Notes under the pieces: generated by a model
Databases searched by the model: none
Told to the model about the DNA's origin: nothing
Seen by the model: the letters and a program-made list of their open reading frames with translations, nothing else
Program-made: the position numbers and the translations under genes
From: Microlunatus elymi
GTDB taxonomy: Bacteria; Actinomycetota; Actinomycetes; Propionibacteriales; Propionibacteriaceae
DNA length: 64,000 nucleotides
NCBI RefSeq assembly: GCF_007362775.1
Contig: NZ_CP041692.1
Location: forward strand, 2,542,001-2,606,000
Reading direction: 5' to 3'
Part shown: positions 9,280 to 19,318 of the stretch, one piece after another
How the letters are laid out: each line of letters starts with the position of its first letter
Numbering within the stretch: position 1 is the stretch's first letter

Positions 9280-11283
9280 TCAGAGGCGGTTGCGCAGCCC
9301 GCTGGCTCGGTTGGCGGGCCGCAGGGTGGCACGCCGGATCGCATCCTCGGCGCCGATCACGATCACTCGTTCGGTGGCCCGGGTGACGGCGGTGTAGAGC
9401 AGCTCGCGGGTCAGCAGCGGGGAGTCCGGTGGCGGCACCACGAAGGACACGGTCCGAAACTGGCTGCCCTGAGCTCGGTGCACCGTCATCGCATGCACCG
9501 ACTGGACGGCGTCCAGCCGGACCGGGGAGATCATGGTCGCCTCGCCGCCGCGAGCGAACGCGGCCCGGATCCCGTTCGCGGTCTGCACCACCACGCCGGT
9601 GTCGCCGTTGTAGAGCGACATCTCGTAGTCATTGGCGGTGATCAACAACGGGCGGCCCGGATACCACTCGCCGGCGGTGGCGTAGCCGGGCAGCGAATCT
9701 CCCAACCAGCGCAGGATCTCCCGGGTCCAGTGCGTCACCCCGTACGGCCCGCGTCGGTGGGCGCAGAGCAGGCGATGGCGTTCCAGTCCGGCCAACGCCG
9801 CGGACACGTCGCCGGCTTCGGCGGCGACCTTGATCGCTCGCGCCGTGTCGACCACCTCGGTCCGAAGCAGCACCAGTGCGCCCGGCTCGAAGGCGGCATC
9901 TCCGGCGACCGCGGGGTCGCCGATCGGCTCGGTGAAGATCAGACTCTCGTCGCCGGACCGCAGCACCTCCATCACCCGGTCTGGATCACTGGCCCGGATC
10001 GCCCGGGCCAATTGATCGATCGCTCCACCGAACCGCCAGGTGTGCTGAAGCCGGACCACGGCTCGTGCCGGTTGTTGATCGTCGACGGTCCGATCACCAG
10101 CCGGCGGCTGGTCCGGCAACACCTGTTCGAGCGACTCCTGCAGACCGGGTACGGCACCCCCGGCCGCACCGACGATGTCGGCCAGCACCGCGCCGGCCTC
10201 CACCGAGGACAGCTGATCGGGGTCGCCGACCAGGATCAGCCGAGCATCGGGGCGCACGGCATCGAGCAGCCGCGCCATCAGGGTGAGCGACACCATCGAC
10301 ATCTCGTCCACCACCACCACGTCGTAGGGCAGGTGGTTGCGGGCGTGATGGCGGAATCGGCTGCGGCTCTCCGGCACCCAGCCCAGCAACCGATGCAGGG
10401 TGGAGGCGGTCAGCTCGCCGAGCCGGCCGCGGTCGCTCGTCGGCAGCCGGCCGGACGCCTCCCGCACAGCCTCCTCCAGCCGGGCCGCCGCCTTTCCGGT
10501 CGGGGCGGCCAACGCGATCCGCAACGGCCGATATCGGGCGCCCGAGTCCGCGGCAGCCAATTGTTGATCTTGCAGCAACGCCAGCAGTTTCGCCACCGTG
10601 GTGGTCTTGCCGGTGCCCGGACCGCCGGCCAGCACGCTCACCCAACGCAGCACGCTGATCGCGGCCGCCCGCTGCTGCAGGTCCGGTTCGCCCGGCGCCA
10701 AACCTGCCGAGTCGAAGATCCGCTGCAGCCCGGAACGGAGCCGATCAAGATCGACAACCGGCGGCGGCGCGGCGGCCCGCAGCTGGAGCTGGCGCCGTAC
10801 CGTCTCCTCCTGCCGCCAATAACGTTCGAGGTAGAGCAGGCCGCCGGCCATCCGCAGTGGCCGCCCGTCCGGTTCGCCCTCGGCCGCGATCAGCGGGCTG
10901 TCCGAGCAGTCGGCGAACCAGGATTCCGGCTCCGGCCACGCCAACGCGGACACGTCCAGTTGCTGGCTCGCGTCCTCGGCGGTGGTGTCGGCGAACACGG
11001 CATCGGCGATGGTCCGCAGGTCGATGCAGACCGACCCGGCCCGCAACGCCCGCACCGCCAGAGCAATCGCGAGCTGCACCTGGGGACGGGTCTCGCCGCC
11101 GATCCGGCCGATCGCCCGGGCGGCATGCACGTCGGCGACGCCGAGCACCCCGGCTCGGTTGAACTCCCCGAGCAAACCCGGCACCCCGTGGGCCAGCTGC
11201 ACGTCGTCGCGATCGGCAGCCGCGGTCGTCGCGACGGCGGCCGGTGCTGTAGCCGACAGAGGGTCCAGGCCGATCGAGGTCAT
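9280..11283 (-). CDS. recD: exodeoxyribonuclease V alpha subunit RecD
   Basis: A 667-residue SF1B 5'-3' helicase, last gene of a recC-recB-recD operon. Walker A is LAGGPGTGKTTTVAKLL near residue 220. Other motifs are VVVVDEMSMV (motif II), LILVGDPDQLSSVEAGAVL (motif III), MTVHRAQGSQF (motif V) and LLYTAVTRATERV (motif VI). ATG at 11283 overlaps the recB stop (ATGA), so translation is coupled. A longer open frame upstream lies within recB and is not used. With RecB and RecC it unwinds and degrades DNA ends before recombination. Confidence 0.95.
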   Translation of the reverse strand: MTSIGLDPLSATAPAAVATTAAADRDDVQLAHGVPGLLGEFNRAGVLGVADVHAARAIGRIGGETRPQVQLAIALAVRALRAGSVCIDLRTIADAVFADTTAEDASQQLDVSALAWPEPESWFADCSDSPLIAAEGEPDGRPLRMAGGLLYLERYWRQEETVRRQLQLRAAAPPPVVDLDRLRSGLQRIFDSAGLAPGEPDLQQRAAAISVLRWVSVLAGGPGTGKTTTVAKLLALLQDQQLAAADSGARYRPLRIALAAPTGKAAARLEEAVREASGRLPTSDRGRLGELTASTLHRLLGWVPESRSRFRHHARNHLPYDVVVVDEMSMVSLTLMARLLDAVRPDARLILVGDPDQLSSVEAGAVLADIVGAAGGAVPGLQESLEQVLPDQPPAGDRTVDDQQPARAVVRLQHTWRFGGAIDQLARAIRASDPDRVMEVLRSGDESLIFTEPIGDPAVAGDAAFEPGALVLLRTEVVDTARAIKVAAEAGDVSAALAGLERHRLLCAHRRGPYGVTHWTREILRWLGDSLPGYATAGEWYPGRPLLITANDYEMSLYNGDTGVVVQTANGIRAAFARGGEATMISPVRLDAVQSVHAMTVHRAQGSQFRTVSFVVPPPDSPLLTRELLYTAVTRATERVIVIGAEDAIRRATLRPANRASGLRNRL

Positions 11284-14200
11284 CGTGGCTGACCCCCGTG
11301 ATCGAGCAACTCGGACAATTGCGTGATCAACTCCGCGGGCGGCCGCCAGGAGAACACCCCGCAGGGCACCCCGTCCTCCCGCGGCGTGTCCGGTCCACCC
11401 ATGCCGCGGACGAAGAGATACAGCACCCCGCCGAGATGATCTTCGGGCCGGTAGCCGGGCTGCCGCCAACGCAGGTAGCGATGCAGTGCGGCGGAGTAGA
11501 GCAGCGCCTGCAGCGGATAGTGCGCCCGCATCATCGCCTCCGGCAACCGGGACGGGCTGTAGGCGGTCAGCCGCAGCGGACGCTGATCAAGATCACCGAG
11601 CCAGTTCGTCTTGTAGTCCACGACCAGATACCGCGGCCGGTCGCCGCCGATCCGCAGCACCGCGTCGATGCTGCCGTTCAGATAGCCGCGCAGCGGTTGC
11701 TCGGCCAGTACGGGATCGGTCAGCAGAGCCGGATACCGCGCCAGCGGCCCGTCGGCGAGGTGGCGTTCCAGCAGCGGCGCCAGATCGGCGAGCCGGACCT
11801 CGGCTCGTGGCCGGTCGCCGCCGGCCAACGGCAGCTCGAAGGTGAGCTCGGCGAGCCTGTCCTCGACGCCGATGTCGGACAGCCGCAGCCCGTCGGCCAG
11901 CGGTCCCAACGGCGTCAGCATCGCCGGCAGAATCCCGTCCGCGAGCGCCTCGGCAGTCATCGGCTGGGCGGGCAGCTTGGCCAACTCGTCGGCAGCCAGC
12001 TCGCGCAACGCGGTACGAACTCGGTCGGCACGGTCGACGTCTTCGGAATCAGGGTGACCGGCTTGGGGGTCGACCCGTTCCAGGATGGCGTGCACCAGCG
12101 TGCCGAACGCGGCACCCAGCGGCAGCGCGTCCATCGGCGAGACGTCCCCGGCCACCGCCGGCCCCCCGCCTGGTCCGCCGGTCGTGAGTGCGCCGACGCC
12201 GATCTCGCCGGTTGCGATCTCGGTCAGCGACTGCGTGGCAGCGGTCTCGTCGTCCTCCTTGGTCACATCGACCTCGCTGCCGACCCCGGCCGCCGCGAGT
12301 TCGCTGCCGTGTGCCGCCGCGGTCAGCGACGAGTACGAGGTGCGTCGCCAGTCCAGGTCGAGGGCACGGTCGAACCGCCGACGGCCCAGCATCGGCGGCG
12401 CCGGAAGCTCGGGCTGCCAGCTGACGACCGGCCGGGTCTCGATCGGCTCGACGGAGAACAGTGGGGCGCCGTCCTCGGACCGTGCGGCGGGGCCGAGCAG
12501 CGGCAACGTACCGGGATCGGTGTTCAGCGGATACCGATCGGCCGGCTCGGCCGCACCGGACTCGCGGGAGCGGAAGAGGAATCGCTGCAGGCCCGATCCG
12601 GGAGTGTTTCGGCCGGACGGCATCCACCAGGAGATCAGCTGGACCTGCGCTCGGGTGAAGGCGACATAGGCGAGCCGGAGATCCTCCCCGGCGTCCTCCT
12701 GCCGGCATCGAGCCAGCCGTTCGGCCCGGCCGGCTCCGCCGAGCCCGCCCACGTCGAGCACCAGATCGCCGCCCGGACGCGGATCGTCACCCGGCGCGGG
12801 CGCTGTCGTGCCGCCGCGGTCGTGCAGCCGCAGCAGCCGGCCGTCGTCCTCGTCCCGGACGAATCGATCCCACGCCTCCGGCAGGTAGACGATCGGGAAC
12901 TGCAGTCCCTTGCTCCGATGCACGGTGAGGATCTGCACCGCCTCGGCATCGGTCTCCAACCGGCGGCTCTGCTCGTCGAGACCGGCGCCCTGAGCCTCGT
13001 CGATCCGTTGCCGCAGCCAGTCGATCAGGGCGCCGACGCCCAGTCGGCCGCCGACCATCGCCGCATGCAGGCTCTGCCCGATGTGACGCAGGTCGGTGAG
13101 CCGGCGTTCACCGCCGACCGAGCCCAGCAGCCGTCGGCCGAGCTCGGTCTCGGCGGTGATCACCTCCATCAGCCCGGCCACGCCGCGATGGTTCAGTGTG
13201 CGGCTCCAGCGCCGGATCATCGCCGACAGTTCGGTGAGTTGATCTTCGTCCGCGGTCGCCAGTCGGCGCATCGTCCAGCCGACGAACGGGGTCAGCGCGA
13301 CGGCCCGGACATGGGCCTGGCGTGGTTGTTCGAGCGCGGTCAGCAGGGTCAGCCAGTGGGTGCCCAACTCGCCGGAGTAGACGCTGTTGGCACCCAGCAC
13401 CACCGCCGGGATGCCGGCCGCGGTCAGCGCGGTCCGGATCTCCTCGGCACGTTCGTTGCGGCGGACCAGGACGGCGATGTCGCCGGGCCGAATCGGTCGA
13501 CCGCCGGGTTCGTCGATGCACAGCAGGGGTTTGGCCGCCAGCAGCGCGGCAACATCGGCAACGAGATCGCGCGTCACCGTACGCCGCAATCCACGCACCC
13601 ACTGCTGATCCTCGGGATCGTAAGCCTGGTAGCGGATCCGGATCGGGGCACAGAGATCCGGCGCCGATTCGGTCAGCCCGAGTTGATCTTGGGCCGGTCG
13701 CAGCCTGCGTCGCCGATGATGCGCCCGAACCGGACGTACGGCGATCCGCGGATCGCCCAGCGTCGACTCGCCCATCAGCCGGTCCATCGCGGTCACCAGC
13801 GCCGTGTCACTGCGCCAGTTCACGCCGAGTGTGCCAACCTGCCCGGCCTCGGCAACGGCATCGAGATAGGAGTAGACGTCGGCTCCGCGGAAGGCGTAGA
13901 TGGCCTGCTTCGGGTCGCCGATCAAGATCAACGTCGCCCCGTCACCACGACCGGACGGCCCGACGAACGCCGTACGCAGGATGTCCCACTGCACCGGATC
14001 GGTGTCCTGGAATTCGTCCACCAGCACGACCGAGTAGCGCTGCCGCAGCCGGTTCGCGGCCCGTTCGCCGAGCTGCGGATCATGCAGCGTGTCACGCAGC
14101 CGGGTCAACATGTCGGAGTAGCTGTAGAGCCGCCGGCGGGACTTGCGGACGCGCAGCGCCCGGCGGACGTCCTGGGCGAAGCCGTACCGCTGAGCCGGAG

Positions 14201-14876
14201 CCGATCGGTTCTGGTCGGCCTCGGGCACCGGCACCAGCGGGACGGATTCGTCCCGGATCACGTCGGTGGCGATCCGGATCGCCTCGGCGAAGTCGAAGGG
14301 TGGTGCGGCGGCATCGGCGGCGAACCGTTGCAGGTAGCAGTCGCCGGCGACCTCGTGGGTCAGATCGGTCAGGCTGTCGGTGAACGTCGCATCGGGTTCA
14401 TGATCGCCGAGCACGCCGAGCTCGTCCAGCATGGTCTGGCAGAACTCGTGGGTGGTGGCGATCGTGGCCGCGTCGAACTCCGCCAGCGCGGCCCGGATCC
14501 GGCGGTGACGCAGGCGTAGTTCGGATCGTCGGCCGGTGATCAACAACCGCGTGACGTCGTCGGGATGATCAACTTCGATCTCTTGATCATCGTCGACCTC
14601 GCGGGACAGCGCCACGGCCAGCGCTTGTTCGACGTCGACCAGTCGCTCACGCACCCGCATCCGCAGCTCGTTGGTGGCCATCCGGCCGAAGGTGATCACC
14701 ATCAGCTCGGGCAGCTCGGCCACGCCTTCGGCGAGGTAGCGGGCAGCGAGGGCGGCGATGGTGTAGGTCTTGCCGGTGCCGGCGCTGGCCTCCAGCACGG
14801 TGGTGCCGGTGGGCAGCTCGCCGCAGACGTCGAAGGAGGTCGGCTCGGTCCGGGTCGCGTACGGGGTCTGGGTCAT
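11280..14876 (-). CDS. recB: exodeoxyribonuclease V beta subunit RecB
   Basis: A 1198-residue 3'-5' helicase-nuclease. Walker A LEASAGTGKTYTI is at residues 29-41. Others are VLVDEFQDTDPVQW, GDPKQAIYAFRGADV, TVHRSKGLQFPIVYLPEAW and AYVAFTRAQVQL. The C-terminal nuclease core LVVDYKTNWLGD (near residue 1087) is intact. The ATG at 14876 lies 2 nt after the recC stop; an open frame continuing upstream is out-of-frame recC and is excluded. Acts as the lead motor and the only nuclease of the RecBCD complex. Confidence 0.95.
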   Translation of the reverse strand: MTQTPYATRTEPTSFDVCGELPTGTTVLEASAGTGKTYTIAALAARYLAEGVAELPELMVITFGRMATNELRMRVRERLVDVEQALAVALSREVDDDQEIEVDHPDDVTRLLITGRRSELRLRHRRIRAALAEFDAATIATTHEFCQTMLDELGVLGDHEPDATFTDSLTDLTHEVAGDCYLQRFAADAAAPPFDFAEAIRIATDVIRDESVPLVPVPEADQNRSAPAQRYGFAQDVRRALRVRKSRRRLYSYSDMLTRLRDTLHDPQLGERAANRLRQRYSVVLVDEFQDTDPVQWDILRTAFVGPSGRGDGATLILIGDPKQAIYAFRGADVYSYLDAVAEAGQVGTLGVNWRSDTALVTAMDRLMGESTLGDPRIAVRPVRAHHRRRRLRPAQDQLGLTESAPDLCAPIRIRYQAYDPEDQQWVRGLRRTVTRDLVADVAALLAAKPLLCIDEPGGRPIRPGDIAVLVRRNERAEEIRTALTAAGIPAVVLGANSVYSGELGTHWLTLLTALEQPRQAHVRAVALTPFVGWTMRRLATADEDQLTELSAMIRRWSRTLNHRGVAGLMEVITAETELGRRLLGSVGGERRLTDLRHIGQSLHAAMVGGRLGVGALIDWLRQRIDEAQGAGLDEQSRRLETDAEAVQILTVHRSKGLQFPIVYLPEAWDRFVRDEDDGRLLRLHDRGGTTAPAPGDDPRPGGDLVLDVGGLGGAGRAERLARCRQEDAGEDLRLAYVAFTRAQVQLISWWMPSGRNTPGSGLQRFLFRSRESGAAEPADRYPLNTDPGTLPLLGPAARSEDGAPLFSVEPIETRPVVSWQPELPAPPMLGRRRFDRALDLDWRRTSYSSLTAAAHGSELAAAGVGSEVDVTKEDDETAATQSLTEIATGEIGVGALTTGGPGGGPAVAGDVSPMDALPLGAAFGTLVHAILERVDPQAGHPDSEDVDRADRVRTALRELAADELAKLPAQPMTAEALADGILPAMLTPLGPLADGLRLSDIGVEDRLAELTFELPLAGGDRPRAEVRLADLAPLLERHLADGPLARYPALLTDPVLAEQPLRGYLNGSIDAVLRIGGDRPRYLVVDYKTNWLGDLDQRPLRLTAYSPSRLPEAMMRAHYPLQALLYSAALHRYLRWRQPGYRPEDHLGGVLYLFVRGMGGPDTPREDGVPCGVFSWRPPAELITQLSELLDHGGQPR

Positions 14877-14878
14877 GA

Positions 14879-17800
14879 TCAACTCAGCTCCTCGGCCAGC
14901 AGGAGCGGATGCCAGACCCGGCGGGCCAGAGTGCCGAATCGGCTCGGCTCGCCGAGGCTGCCGCGAGCCTCGGTGTCGATCGCCGGCACCTTGATCAACT
15001 CCTGGTAGCCGAATTCGTCGCCGAAGAAGGCACGGTAGGCGGCATCGCGATCCCACTGTTCGAAGAGTTTGGCGAGCTTGCCCTGCAGATTGCGGATCGG
15101 CAGATCCGGTTTGGTCTGCCGGATCCGGGCGTACTCGGCGGCCGTCTGCATCGGCAGTGCCAGTGGTTCGCCCAGACCGGTGCGGTAGAGATCGACCAGA
15201 TCTGCCAGCACCAGCCGGGCGAACTGCGGCGAGACCGGGCCGAGCACCGAGGTCGGCGGATTCCAGGCGTTGCCCCGTCCGATGGTGATCGCCTGCCACG
15301 GCCTCGGATCGCCGGCGGTGACGGCCAGCAGCTTGATCCACGACTGCAACCGATGCTTGGGTCCGAGCCGCGAATACTGCACAGTGATCAACTGGTCGCC
15401 GTACACACCGGCGACCGTGCCGACCAGCGCGTGCTCGGTGTAGCCGCCCGCCCCGTCGGTGACCTCCAGCTGGGCGCTGACGTCGGCCGTACGCGGCTCG
15501 GCCGTCAGCAGCGGCCGGGCGCGTTCGGCGACTTCGGCGACGTTGTCGGCAACCGGCGCCAAGGCCCGCTGACCGATGGCTCGCGGCGGGACCTCGCCCC
15601 GCCGCCACTCCGCACCGACCAGTTGGTCGAGCTCGACTCCGGACAATCGCCGGCGCAACATCCGATCCCCGATCGCCCACGCCTGCAAGGGATCCAGCTC
15701 GATCGGCATGGTGTCCAGGTCCGCCGGCTCGTCCTCGTACAGACTCAGGCCGGCTCGGCATCTGACCAGGAACCGAAGGGGATGGTTGTAGAAGTTGATC
15801 AGGTCGGTCAGTTGGATCAGTTCCGGCAGCCGGTAGCGGGGCAGCGGCCGGATGTCGAACACCGGCTCGGCGGGCTCCCGCGGCCGCACCAGAGCACGGG
15901 CACCGGCCAGCGCGTCCGGGTCGAAACTGAACGCCCGGGGAGAAGTGAAATTGCGGGGGTCGAACGGTTGCAGCGGATGCCGATGCAGGATCTGGGTGCG
16001 GACCGGTCCGCCGTCGGCAGCGGATGCGGTCTGATCCAGCACGTCGAGCAGCTCGCCCAACGGCACCGACGGCGGCTTCTCGGCGTTCGTCCGCGGGTCG
16101 GCGCCGGAGTAGATGATCATCAACCGGTCGGTGCTGGACATGATCGCGTCCAGCAGCAGTTGCCGGTCCTCGCTGCGCCGGTCCCGGTCGCCGATCCAGG
16201 GATCGGCGGCGAGCAGGTCGTCGCCGTCCAGCCGTCCGGCGCGGGGGAAGACGCCGTCGTCCAGCCCGAGCAGGCAGACCACCCGGTGCGGCACCGAGCG
16301 CATCGGCATCATGGTCGCCACCGTCAGGGTGCCGGTACGGAAGTTGGCTCGGCTCGGTCGGCCGGCGAAGAGGTCGGCCAGCACGGCCCGCGCCTCCCGT
16401 CTGGTCAGCGGCAGCTCGTCGCGATCGGCCGCGGACTCGGCGATCCGGGCCAGCTCGCCGTACGCCTGGCCGACCTGCCAGTTGTCCGACGTCGACACCG
16501 CTGTCATCAGCTCGAGCGCCTGCCGGCAGGCCTGGATCCAGGACCGCAGCGGCTGCGGCCGGGCGAAGGAGTCGATCACCGCGCGCAGCCGTCGGACCAC
16601 CTCGGTCAGCCGGCCGACCAGGTCCACGTCGCCGGCGTCGATGTCGTCCATCGGCAGGGTGGTGCCGAGGAAATGCTCGCCGTCCTCGTCCATGGCGACC
16701 CCGAGCAGTATCCGATCCAGCCCGGCAGCCCAGGTGTTCTGCGCGAATCCGTCCATCCCGAAGCGCTGCCGGTCGGCAGTGTCCAGGCCCCATCGCACAC
16801 CCGACCGCTCGACCAACTCGCGCAGTCGGTGCAGGTCGTCGTCGGTGAAGTCGAACTTGGTCGCGACCGGAGCTGTTGCGCACAGGTCGGCCACCACCGA
16901 CGCCTCGACCCGGGACTCCGCCAGATCGAACAGCTCGGCCAGCACCTGAAGCAGGGGATTGAGCTGTCGCAACGAGCGGTCGGCCAACCGGACCCGCAGC
17001 TGATGGCCCGGATGCCCGGCGAATGCGGTGTCGTCCTCGTCGGTCAGCTGGGCGCCGAATGCGGCCGAGATCAGCGGAGCGTAGGTCTCGATGTCCGGGC
17101 ACATCACGATGATGTCCCGAGGCTCCAGCGTCGGTTCCTCGGCCAGCAGCCCCAGCAGCAGTTCGCGCAGCACCTCGACCTGCCGGTCCGGACCGTGCGC
17201 CGCATGCACCGAGATGCTGTCGTCGTCGGCCCCGATGCGATCGGCCGCAGCAGGCGTACTCAGTGGCCGGTCGGCCGCCAGATCGGACTGCAACCGGGAC
17301 AGCAACGTCGCCGGCGGTTGATCGGCATCATCCAGAGGATGATCTTGAACGTCCGCCGGCAACCCGGCCAGGCTGAGCTGGAACTCGCGGGAATCCCGGC
17401 CGAGGTAGCCGAGCAGTCTGTTCTGCGGAATGGTCGCGGTCGGGTCCGCGGCCCGACGTCCCGCCGCCGCCGGCAACATCGCGTCGCGCTCGAGGTCGTG
17501 ACCGAACCCGTCCCGGTCGTCGAGTGCGTGCGCGATCGCCGCCCACAGCGCGGGGGAGGCGTGCGGCAACCAGAGGTGGATCTGCCGATGCCGGGCCAGC
17601 GCGGAGAGCACCGCAAGCGTCGCGTACGGCAATCGGGTCGGGCCGAAGACCGAGACCCGGCCCGGCAGGTCGGAACACTCCGGCTCCATGATCAACTTCT
17701 GACAGGCCGTACGGAGCCGCTCGGCCGGGCTGGGCGAACCGATCTCGGCCCGCAACCGCCGCCACAACTCCGCCTGCCAGCCCCACTCGGACGGCAGCGC

Positions 17801-18331
17801 GTTGCCGTTGCCGTCAACGTCGCGGCCGGCGATCCAGTGCTCGATCATCTGCGGTCGGTTGGCCGCGTAGCTGTCCAGCAGCTCGGCCAGATGCCGGGTG
17901 GTCGCGAACCGTCGACCGGCGCCCGAGTCATCGGCGGCGGGGGAGTCGGCGGAGCGGGCCAGGTAGCGCCACAGCGGCTCGGCCCAGCGCTGCTGCCGGG
18001 CCGAGTCCACCACCGAGAGCAGTGGCCAGACCGCCCGGCGCGGATGCCACGGATCTTCTCTCGGGTCGACGCCGGTGACACCGAAGAGTGCCTGGCCGAC
18101 CATCCGCTCCGGGGAAGGGAAGTCGATGCCGGCACAGACGCCGTCGCCGGCTGCCTCGCCGGCGGCACCCAGCACGTGGGACAGCGATTGGGCCAGCCAG
18201 CGCTCGACCCCGCGGGTGGGCACCGCGACGATCTCGGTCGCGAACGGATCGGGTAGCGGGGTCCGCAGGACGGCGCCGAGTCCGGTGACCAACCGGTCGG
18301 CTCGTCGTGCCCGATGTAGCTGAATTCCCAT
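14879..18331 (-). CDS. recC: exodeoxyribonuclease V gamma subunit RecC
   Basis: A 1150-residue RecC, first gene of the recCBD operon. It has an inactivated helicase fold with recognisable stretches such as PTRGVERWLAQSLSHVLG near the N-terminus, FPSPERMVGQALFG, EEPTLEPRDIIVMCPDIETY and VVCLLGLDDGVFPR. In E. coli this subunit scans for Chi. The start is ATG at 18331; a TAGAGT box lies 10 nt upstream on the same strand and the preceding gene ends 38 nt away, so the operon probably has its own promoter in that gap. Confidence 0.93.
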   Translation of the reverse strand: MGIQLHRARRADRLVTGLGAVLRTPLPDPFATEIVAVPTRGVERWLAQSLSHVLGAAGEAAGDGVCAGIDFPSPERMVGQALFGVTGVDPREDPWHPRRAVWPLLSVVDSARQQRWAEPLWRYLARSADSPAADDSGAGRRFATTRHLAELLDSYAANRPQMIEHWIAGRDVDGNGNALPSEWGWQAELWRRLRAEIGSPSPAERLRTACQKLIMEPECSDLPGRVSVFGPTRLPYATLAVLSALARHRQIHLWLPHASPALWAAIAHALDDRDGFGHDLERDAMLPAAAGRRAADPTATIPQNRLLGYLGRDSREFQLSLAGLPADVQDHPLDDADQPPATLLSRLQSDLAADRPLSTPAAADRIGADDDSISVHAAHGPDRQVEVLRELLLGLLAEEPTLEPRDIIVMCPDIETYAPLISAAFGAQLTDEDDTAFAGHPGHQLRVRLADRSLRQLNPLLQVLAELFDLAESRVEASVVADLCATAPVATKFDFTDDDLHRLRELVERSGVRWGLDTADRQRFGMDGFAQNTWAAGLDRILLGVAMDEDGEHFLGTTLPMDDIDAGDVDLVGRLTEVVRRLRAVIDSFARPQPLRSWIQACRQALELMTAVSTSDNWQVGQAYGELARIAESAADRDELPLTRREARAVLADLFAGRPSRANFRTGTLTVATMMPMRSVPHRVVCLLGLDDGVFPRAGRLDGDDLLAADPWIGDRDRRSEDRQLLLDAIMSSTDRLMIIYSGADPRTNAEKPPSVPLGELLDVLDQTASAADGGPVRTQILHRHPLQPFDPRNFTSPRAFSFDPDALAGARALVRPREPAEPVFDIRPLPRYRLPELIQLTDLINFYNHPLRFLVRCRAGLSLYEDEPADLDTMPIELDPLQAWAIGDRMLRRRLSGVELDQLVGAEWRRGEVPPRAIGQRALAPVADNVAEVAERARPLLTAEPRTADVSAQLEVTDGAGGYTEHALVGTVAGVYGDQLITVQYSRLGPKHRLQSWIKLLAVTAGDPRPWQAITIGRGNAWNPPTSVLGPVSPQFARLVLADLVDLYRTGLGEPLALPMQTAAEYARIRQTKPDLPIRNLQGKLAKLFEQWDRDAAYRAFFGDEFGYQELIKVPAIDTEARGSLGEPSRFGTLARRVWHPLLLAEELS

Positions 18332-18341
18332 GGCGTCCGCC

Positions 18342-18347
18342 ACTCTA
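18342..18347 (-). promoter_or_regulatory. possible -10 box (TAGAGT) of recCBD
   Basis: On the minus strand TAGAGT (TANNNT) ends 10 nt before the recC ATG. No convincing -35 hexamer was found. It would give a transcript with a leader of only a few bases. Confidence 0.35.
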
Positions 18348-18369
18348 AAGTGCGCCACCGACAGTGTGG

Positions 18370-19317
18370 TCAGGAGCGGCCCAGCAGCACGTCGGCGATC
18401 ACCCGATCGGCGGCGGAGAGACCGCCGCCGCTGTCGTCGTTCTCGATGTCCCAGACCACGTTCTGCAGCACCCGGGCCAAGGTCCAGGCGGTGGCCCGAT
18501 CCCGATCCAGATCCAGCACCTCGGTCATCAGATCGAACCGCCGCCGCAGCGCCCCGGCCACCTCGCCCCGGGCGATCACGTCGGACCAGCGGTTGTGCAG
18601 GGCCGGCAGCAGTTCGAAGCCGGGATCGCCGGCCAGCGGCTTCGGGTCGATCGCCAGCCAAGGCTCCCGGCCCGTGTCGGGCAGGCTGCCGAGCACGTTC
18701 TGATAGTGAAGATCCCAATGCAGCAGCCGATCTCCGGACTCCGGCAGCACTTCGCCGAGTGCGGCTGCGCAACTGTTGATCATGGTCCGCAACGGATCGT
18801 TGCCGATCTTGGCCAGGGTGGGCGGCACTCGTTGCAGCAACCGTTCGCCGATGTCGGACAACCGGCGCAGCTGCGGTGGTGCCGGCCATCGGCTGAGCCT
18901 GGCCAGCAGTTCGGACAGCAGCTGGAGCGCGGCAAGATCATCTTCGATCACGTCCAGACTGCGTTCGGCATCCGCGCGTTCCAGCAGCAGACTCCCGGTC
19001 TGTTGATCATGGTCGAGCAACCGGATTGCGCCGTCGCCGTGCCATGCTTGCAGGGCTACGGGTTCGCCGACGGTCTCGTCGTCGATCGGCTGCAGCTTCA
19101 GCACCGCCGGACCATGATCAACACTGCGCACCGGCAGCACCCAGGCCACCGCACCGTGTCCGCTCGGACCGTCCGGAGTGAGTTGCCACTGCTGCAACAG
19201 TTCGGCGGCGATCCTCGGAGCCTCGGACACCCACCGGAGCCCGGCCTCGCCGAAATATCTTCGATGCGAGTCGACCAGCTCCGGCGGCACTCGGAGCCCT
19301 GCGAAGTTGATCATCAC
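18370..19317 (-). CDS. APH(6)/hydroxyurea-type phosphotransferase
   Basis: A 315-residue kinase-like protein of the aminoglycoside-6-phosphotransferase/hydroxyurea resistance family. The catalytic loop is LLHWDLHYQNVL (HxDxxxxN) and the metal-binding segment is LAIDPKPLAGDPGFELLP, both intact. The N-terminal lobe includes AVLKLQPID, which may hold the ATP-binding lysine. Start is GTG 19317 or ATG 19314; both sit one or two bases after the stop of the upstream HAD gene, indicating coupling. Family members phosphorylate streptomycin; whether this one confers resistance is not shown. Confidence 0.85.
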   Translation of the reverse strand: MMINFAGLRVPPELVDSHRRYFGEAGLRWVSEAPRIAAELLQQWQLTPDGPSGHGAVAWVLPVRSVDHGPAVLKLQPIDDETVGEPVALQAWHGDGAIRLLDHDQQTGSLLLERADAERSLDVIEDDLAALQLLSELLARLSRWPAPPQLRRLSDIGERLLQRVPPTLAKIGNDPLRTMINSCAAALGEVLPESGDRLLHWDLHYQNVLGSLPDTGREPWLAIDPKPLAGDPGFELLPALHNRWSDVIARGEVAGALRRRFDLMTEVLDLDRDRATAWTLARVLQNVVWDIENDDSGGGLSAADRVIADVLLGRS

Positions 19318-19318
19318 A

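Noticed and set aside
11298-18256. Two open frames of more than 1000 codons antisense to recB and recC
   Set aside because: Low-complexity Gln/Arg/Gly-rich translations typical of shadows; recB and recC are intact on the other strand.
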